This document shows, in pieces, positions 61,584-64,000 of a DNA stretch of 64,000 nt. Both the position numbers and the translations under genes were made by a program. Source of the DNA: an uncultured Bacteroidales bacterium (GTDB lineage: Bacteria; Bacteroidota; Bacteroidia; Bacteroidales; Paludibacteraceae); NCBI GenBank assembly GCA_946406195.1, contig CAMJJT010000001.1, positions 62,001-126,000 on the forward strand, read 5' to 3'. Each line of letters starts with the position of its first letter. The first letter of the stretch is position 1. Below the pieces are notes generated by a model. It was given only the letters and a program-made list of their open reading frames with translations, made no database searches and had not been told where the DNA came from.

Positions 61584-61669
61584 GGTCCCCGAAAATTTCT
61601 AATTTTTGGGGAGAGCGAGAGCACGGCGAAAATTCATATGAGTTACGTAGTAACGAATCGTATTGAGCC
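61584..61669 (+). ncRNA. Structured leader element, copy 2 (5' of tRNA-Cys)
   Basis: Hairpin I GTCCCCGAAAATT/AATTTTTGGGGAG; linker AGCACGGCGAAAATTCAT; hairpin II ATATGA-GTTAC-GTA-GTAAC-GAATCGTAT, then TGAGCC. Relative of 38783-38880 with compensatory changes in hairpin II. A further hairpin CCGTCGC/GCGACGG follows and reaches the tRNA. Confidence 0.5.
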
Positions 61670-61683
61670 GTCGCTCGCGCGAC

Positions 61684-61755
61684 GGCCGGTTGGATGAGCG
61701 ACTTAGTCAGCGGTCTGCAAAACCGTTTAGAGCGGTTTGACTCCGCTACCGGCCT
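61684..61755 (+). tRNA. tRNA-Cys (GCA anticodon)
   Basis: Acceptor GGCCGGT/ACCGGCC, discriminator T as required for Cys; anticodon loop CTGCAAA (GCA); T arm AGCGG/CCGCT with loop TTTGACT. CCA not encoded. Confidence 0.9.
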
Positions 61756-61757
61756 CA

Positions 61758-61793
61758 GAGAGCCGCCCGACCAAGGGTGGCTCTTTTTGAATT
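61758..61793 (+). terminator. Rho-independent terminator of tRNA-Cys
   Basis: Stem AGAGCCGCCC/GGGTGGCTCT, then T5. Followed at 61795-61819 by TTAAAAATTAAGAA words that lead into the sufB start. Confidence 0.88.
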
Positions 61794-61819
61794 AAAAATT
61801 AAGAATTAAAAATTAAGAA

Positions 61820-63280
61820 TTGGATTCCCTTATTCAAGATATCACTTCGCAGGAATACAAGTACGGCTTCACGACGGATGTAGAGACAGAGATTGTACCT
61901 GCGGGTCTGAACGAAGACATCGTTCGGCTTATTTCCGCGAAGAAGCACGAGCCCGAGTGGCTGCTCGAGTTCCGCCTCAAGGCCTTCCGCAAATGGCAGA
62001 CCATGTCTGTCCCCACCTGGGCGCACCTCAATATACCAGAGATTGACTTCCAAGCCATCTCATACTATGCTGCTCCAAAGGCGAAAAAGAATGATGCGAA
62101 TGATGAGAATGATGCCAATGATGCCAATGATGCCATCGACGAGGAGATCATGAAGACCTTCGACAAACTTGGTATTCCTTTGGAGGAACGGGCAGCACTC
62201 GCGGGAAACATGGCGGTCGATGCAGTCATGGACAGCGTGAGCGTGAAGACGACGTTTAGGGAGACCTTGGCGGAGAAGGGTATCGTTTTCTGTTCGATTA
62301 GCGAGGCGGTAAAGGAATACCCGGACTTGGTCAAGAAATACTTGGGAAGTGTGGTTCCTCCGACGGATAATTTCTATGCCGCGCTTAACTCTGCGGTTTT
62401 CTCGGATGGTTCGTTTGTGTATGTGCCCAAGGGCGTGCGGTGCCCGATGGAACTGAGCACCTATTTCCGCATCAATGCCGGTAAGACAGGTCAGTTTGAG
62501 CGGACCTTACTGATTGCAGACGAAGGCGCGTATCTGTCTTATTTAGAGGGATGTACAGCACCTATGCGCGATGAAAACCAACTTCACGCAGCGATTGTTG
62601 AGATCATCGTTCATAAGGACGCCGAAGTGAAGTACTCCACCGTCCAGAACTGGTATCCGGGAGATAAGAACGGAAAAGGCGGAATCTATAATTTCGTCAC
62701 CAAACGAGGTATCACCCACGAGAACGCGCGGTTGAGTTGGACGCAGGTCGAGACAGGTTCTGCCATCACATGGAAATATCCGAGTTGTATTTTAAAAGGG
62801 GATAACTCCACGGCGGAGTTCTACTCGGTGGCGCTCACCAATAATTACCAACAGGCAGATACAGGTACGAAGATGATTCACATCGGCAAAAACACCCGTT
62901 CTCGTATCGTCTCCAAAGGTATCTCCGCGGGGCATAGCCAGAACGCTTACCGCGGACTCGTCAAGATGGGTGTTCATGCCGAAAATGCCCGTAACTACAG
63001 TCAATGTGATTCGCTTCTGTTGGGCGATAAATGCGGCGCGCACACTTTCCCCGACATGATTATCTCCAACCCCACAGCTACCGTAGAACACGAAGCAACA
63101 ACCTCCAAGATCAACGAGGATCAGCTCTTCTACTGCCAGCAACGAGGTATCAGCATGGAAGACGCCGTTGGCCTCATCGTCAACGGCTACGCCAAAGAGG
63201 TCATGGACAAACTGCCGATGGAGTTTGCCGTTGAAGCACAGAAACTGCTGCAAGTCTCTCTCGAAGGAAGCGTGGGATAA
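61820..63280 (+). CDS. sufB: Fe-S cluster assembly protein SufB
   Basis: 486 residues. SufB scaffold: [58 protein letters not shown], and [20 protein letters not shown] near the C-terminus. It builds Fe-S clusters with SufC and SufD (not in this window). The only start is TTG at 61820, inside the AATTAAGAATTGG repeat. A low-complexity insert of NDA/NDE units (about 89-108) is encoded by AATGATGCC words. The usual sufC neighbour does not follow within the next 700 bp. Confidence 0.94.
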   Translation: MDSLIQDITSQEYKYGFTTDVETEIVPAGLNEDIVRLISAKKHEPEWLLEFRLKAFRKWQTMSVPTWAHLNIPEIDFQAISYYAAPKAKKNDANDENDANDANDAIDEEIMKTFDKLGIPLEERAALAGNMAVDAVMDSVSVKTTFRETLAEKGIVFCSISEAVKEYPDLVKKYLGSVVPPTDNFYAALNSAVFSDGSFVYVPKGVRCPMELSTYFRINAGKTGQFERTLLIADEGAYLSYLEGCTAPMRDENQLHAAIVEIIVHKDAEVKYSTVQNWYPGDKNGKGGIYNFVTKRGITHENARLSWTQVETGSAITWKYPSCILKGDNSTAEFYSVALTNNYQQADTGTKMIHIGKNTRSRIVSKGISAGHSQNAYRGLVKMGVHAENARNYSQCDSLLLGDKCGAHTFPDMIISNPTATVEHEATTSKINEDQLFYCQQRGISMEDAVGLIVNGYAKEVMDKLPMEFAVEAQKLLQVSLEGSVG

Positions 63281-63313
63281 ATATTCTCTCGAGTTATCGA
63301 AAAATCTCAAAAA

Positions 63314-63370
63314 AATGGCATACCTCTTGCGTATGTCATTTTTTTTGTGTACCTTTGCAGCCGCAAAGGT
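63314..63370 (+). promoter_or_regulatory. Overlapping terminator, promoter and operator
   Basis: Terminator stem ATGGCATAC/GTATGTCAT with T8 (63314-63346). The -33 TTG (63327-63329) lies in the loop/arm and the U-run is the N20 spacer to TACCTTTG (63350-63357). The palindrome ACCTTTGC-AGCC-GCAAAGGT (63351-63370) covers the -7, as in the cassette at 32489. Confidence 0.8.
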
Positions 63371-63389
63371 TTAGAAAACAAGAACAACT

Positions 63390-63533
63390 ATGCAAACAGA
63401 CGTAAAACATCAACCCAATGACGCACCTATTACAACAGATGCAATAGGTACCGGAAATGTGCAGAAAAAGTACTATACTGCCGATGAAGCAATCGCTTTC
63501 CTTGAACCGCGCATTCGCGCTATGTTCCTATGA
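63390..63533 (+). CDS. Antitoxin of a decayed toxin-antitoxin cassette
   Basis: 47 residues: MQTDVKHQPNDAPITTDAIG, then TGNVQKKYYTADEAIAFLEP and the end RIRAMFL. The YYTADEAIAFLE part is typical of small antitoxins paired with RelE/ParE toxins. ATGA overlap with the toxin start. Kept intact although its toxin is truncated. Confidence 0.7.
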   Translation: MQTDVKHQPNDAPITTDAIGTGNVQKKYYTADEAIAFLEPRIRAMFL

Positions 63534-63610
63534 AAGAAGTTGTTTACACCAAGCAAGCTCTTTTGCAGTTTGAAGAAAGTGTAAAAGAGTTAGTTGAACA
63601 GAAGAATTAG
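63530..63610 (+). pseudogene. Truncated RelE/ParE-type toxin remnant
   Basis: 26 codons only: MKEVVYTKQALLQFEESVKE, then LVEQKN and a stop. The sequence is the normal N-terminus of this toxin class (about 90-100 residues); after the stop no frame continues the family pattern. The 120 bp that follow, to tRNA-Ala, hold an AAACTAAT/ATTAGTTT hairpin. Confidence 0.65.
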
Positions 63611-63729
63611 AGAACGTATATAGTATAGTTTATCTTGCTAATAATAAACTAATCGGCCATCTGTTGGATATTAGTTTATAACTCAACCACCGCTGGCATC
63701 GACAGCGTAAAAAAGTGAATAGTACATAA

Positions 63730-63803
63730 GGGGTATTAGCTCATCTGGCTAGAGCGCAACACTGGCAGTGTTGAGGTGAGCGGTTCGAGTCCGCTATACT
63801 CCA
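63730..63803 (+). tRNA. tRNA-Ala (GGC anticodon)
   Basis: 74 nt. Acceptor GGGGTAT/ATACTCC with discriminator A; D arm GCTC...GAGC; anticodon loop CTGGCAG (GGC); T loop TTCGAGT. Confidence 0.93.
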
Positions 63804-63861
63804 CAAATACAAGCGCAAAGTGTTGCGCAAAAATATATTGATTAAAAGAAGCGTTTGCTTT

Positions 63862-64000
63862 CACTCTTTTGTTTGAGAACGTCGGAACTTTTCAAACTGA
63901 TAAATAAGAGAATGGCAAATAGTTTCCATGTTTTAGCGTGGAGTTACTATTGTTGCATACTTATTTATCACAGGTTTCCGACGACCTTCAAACAAGAGTG
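63862..64000 (+). repeat. Long imperfect inverted repeat at the right edge
   Basis: Arms of about 60 nt: CACTCTT, GTTTGA, CGTCGGAA, TGATAAATAAG and AATAG on the left, with their complements in reverse order on the right, around a TTTCCATG/CGTGGAG terminal hairpin. The outermost bases seen are CACTCTT/AAGAGTG at the window edge. It could be a rod-shaped RNA (6S-like layout) or a non-autonomous transposable element; it may continue past the window. Confidence 0.55.

Overview
The window looks like a chromosomal segment of an uncultured gut-type member of the order Bacteroidales (phylum Bacteroidota). Four things support this. At least 20 promoters share the form TTG-N20-TAnnTTTG, the Bacteroidota -33/-7 type. 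Shine-Dalgarno sequences are essentially absent. A type IX secretion protein (PorQ) and very large secreted Ig/InlB-repeat proteins with a shared C-terminal sorting-like tail are present. MalQ carries N-terminal CBM20 domains, and the tmRNA tag ends in YALAA. I cannot name the genus from sequence alone.

Layout. 1-6.9 kb (+): partial metallophosphoesterase, recO, then an overlapping chain rpmH-rbfA-LolC/E-type permease-lipoprotein-Xer recombinase-DUF5686 outer-membrane protein. 6.9-13.2 kb (-): a DUF2442/DUF4160 pair bounded by direct repeats, a 43-aa peptide gene behind a 1502-aa secreted protein, a RhuM-type gene, and a ~155-nt small RNA candidate. 13.6-19.4 kb (-): a likely six-gene signalling operon: SpoIIE-type phosphatase, STAS protein, (p)ppGpp synthetase, APH-like kinase, HD hydrolase, tyrosine phosphatase. 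19.5-22.1 kb (-): MBL hydrolase, radical SAM, rpiB, marC. 22.2-25.6 kb (+): efp-porQ-cmk-ispH. 25.6-29.3 kb (-): malQ and a membrane protein. 29.4-31.2 kb (+): helix-hairpin-helix protein.

31.3-52.8 kb is accessory: a second copy of the small RNA, a serine recombinase, a toxin-antitoxin pair, a truncated 501-aa surface protein, three AAA-type ATPases, a 2985-aa and a 646-aa surface protein, a four-helix-bundle gene, a VapD-like gene and two more small peptide genes. It is rich in hairpin elements and repeats.

52.8-64 kb is mostly core again: GH105 lipoprotein, tRNA-Ala, tmRNA, acyltransferase, Fur-type regulator, zinc peptidase, tRNA-Arg, endonuclease/phosphatase, tRNA-fMet, nucleoside phosphorylase, rRNA methyltransferase, exonuclease, tRNA-Cys, sufB, a decayed toxin-antitoxin cassette, tRNA-Ala and a long inverted repeat at the right edge.

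The most striking genome-wide property is a class of short tandem word repeats of about 7-10 bp per unit. They fill many intergenic gaps. They also sit in frame inside conserved genes (ispH, sufB, rlmI-like, MBL, radical SAM and others), where they supply extra residues and in two cases the likely start codon. Other candidates for new biology are the duplicated small RNA with its own promoter and terminator, a hairpin element with covarying base pairs, and three 43-50 aa peptides encoded next to secreted-protein or ATPase genes.
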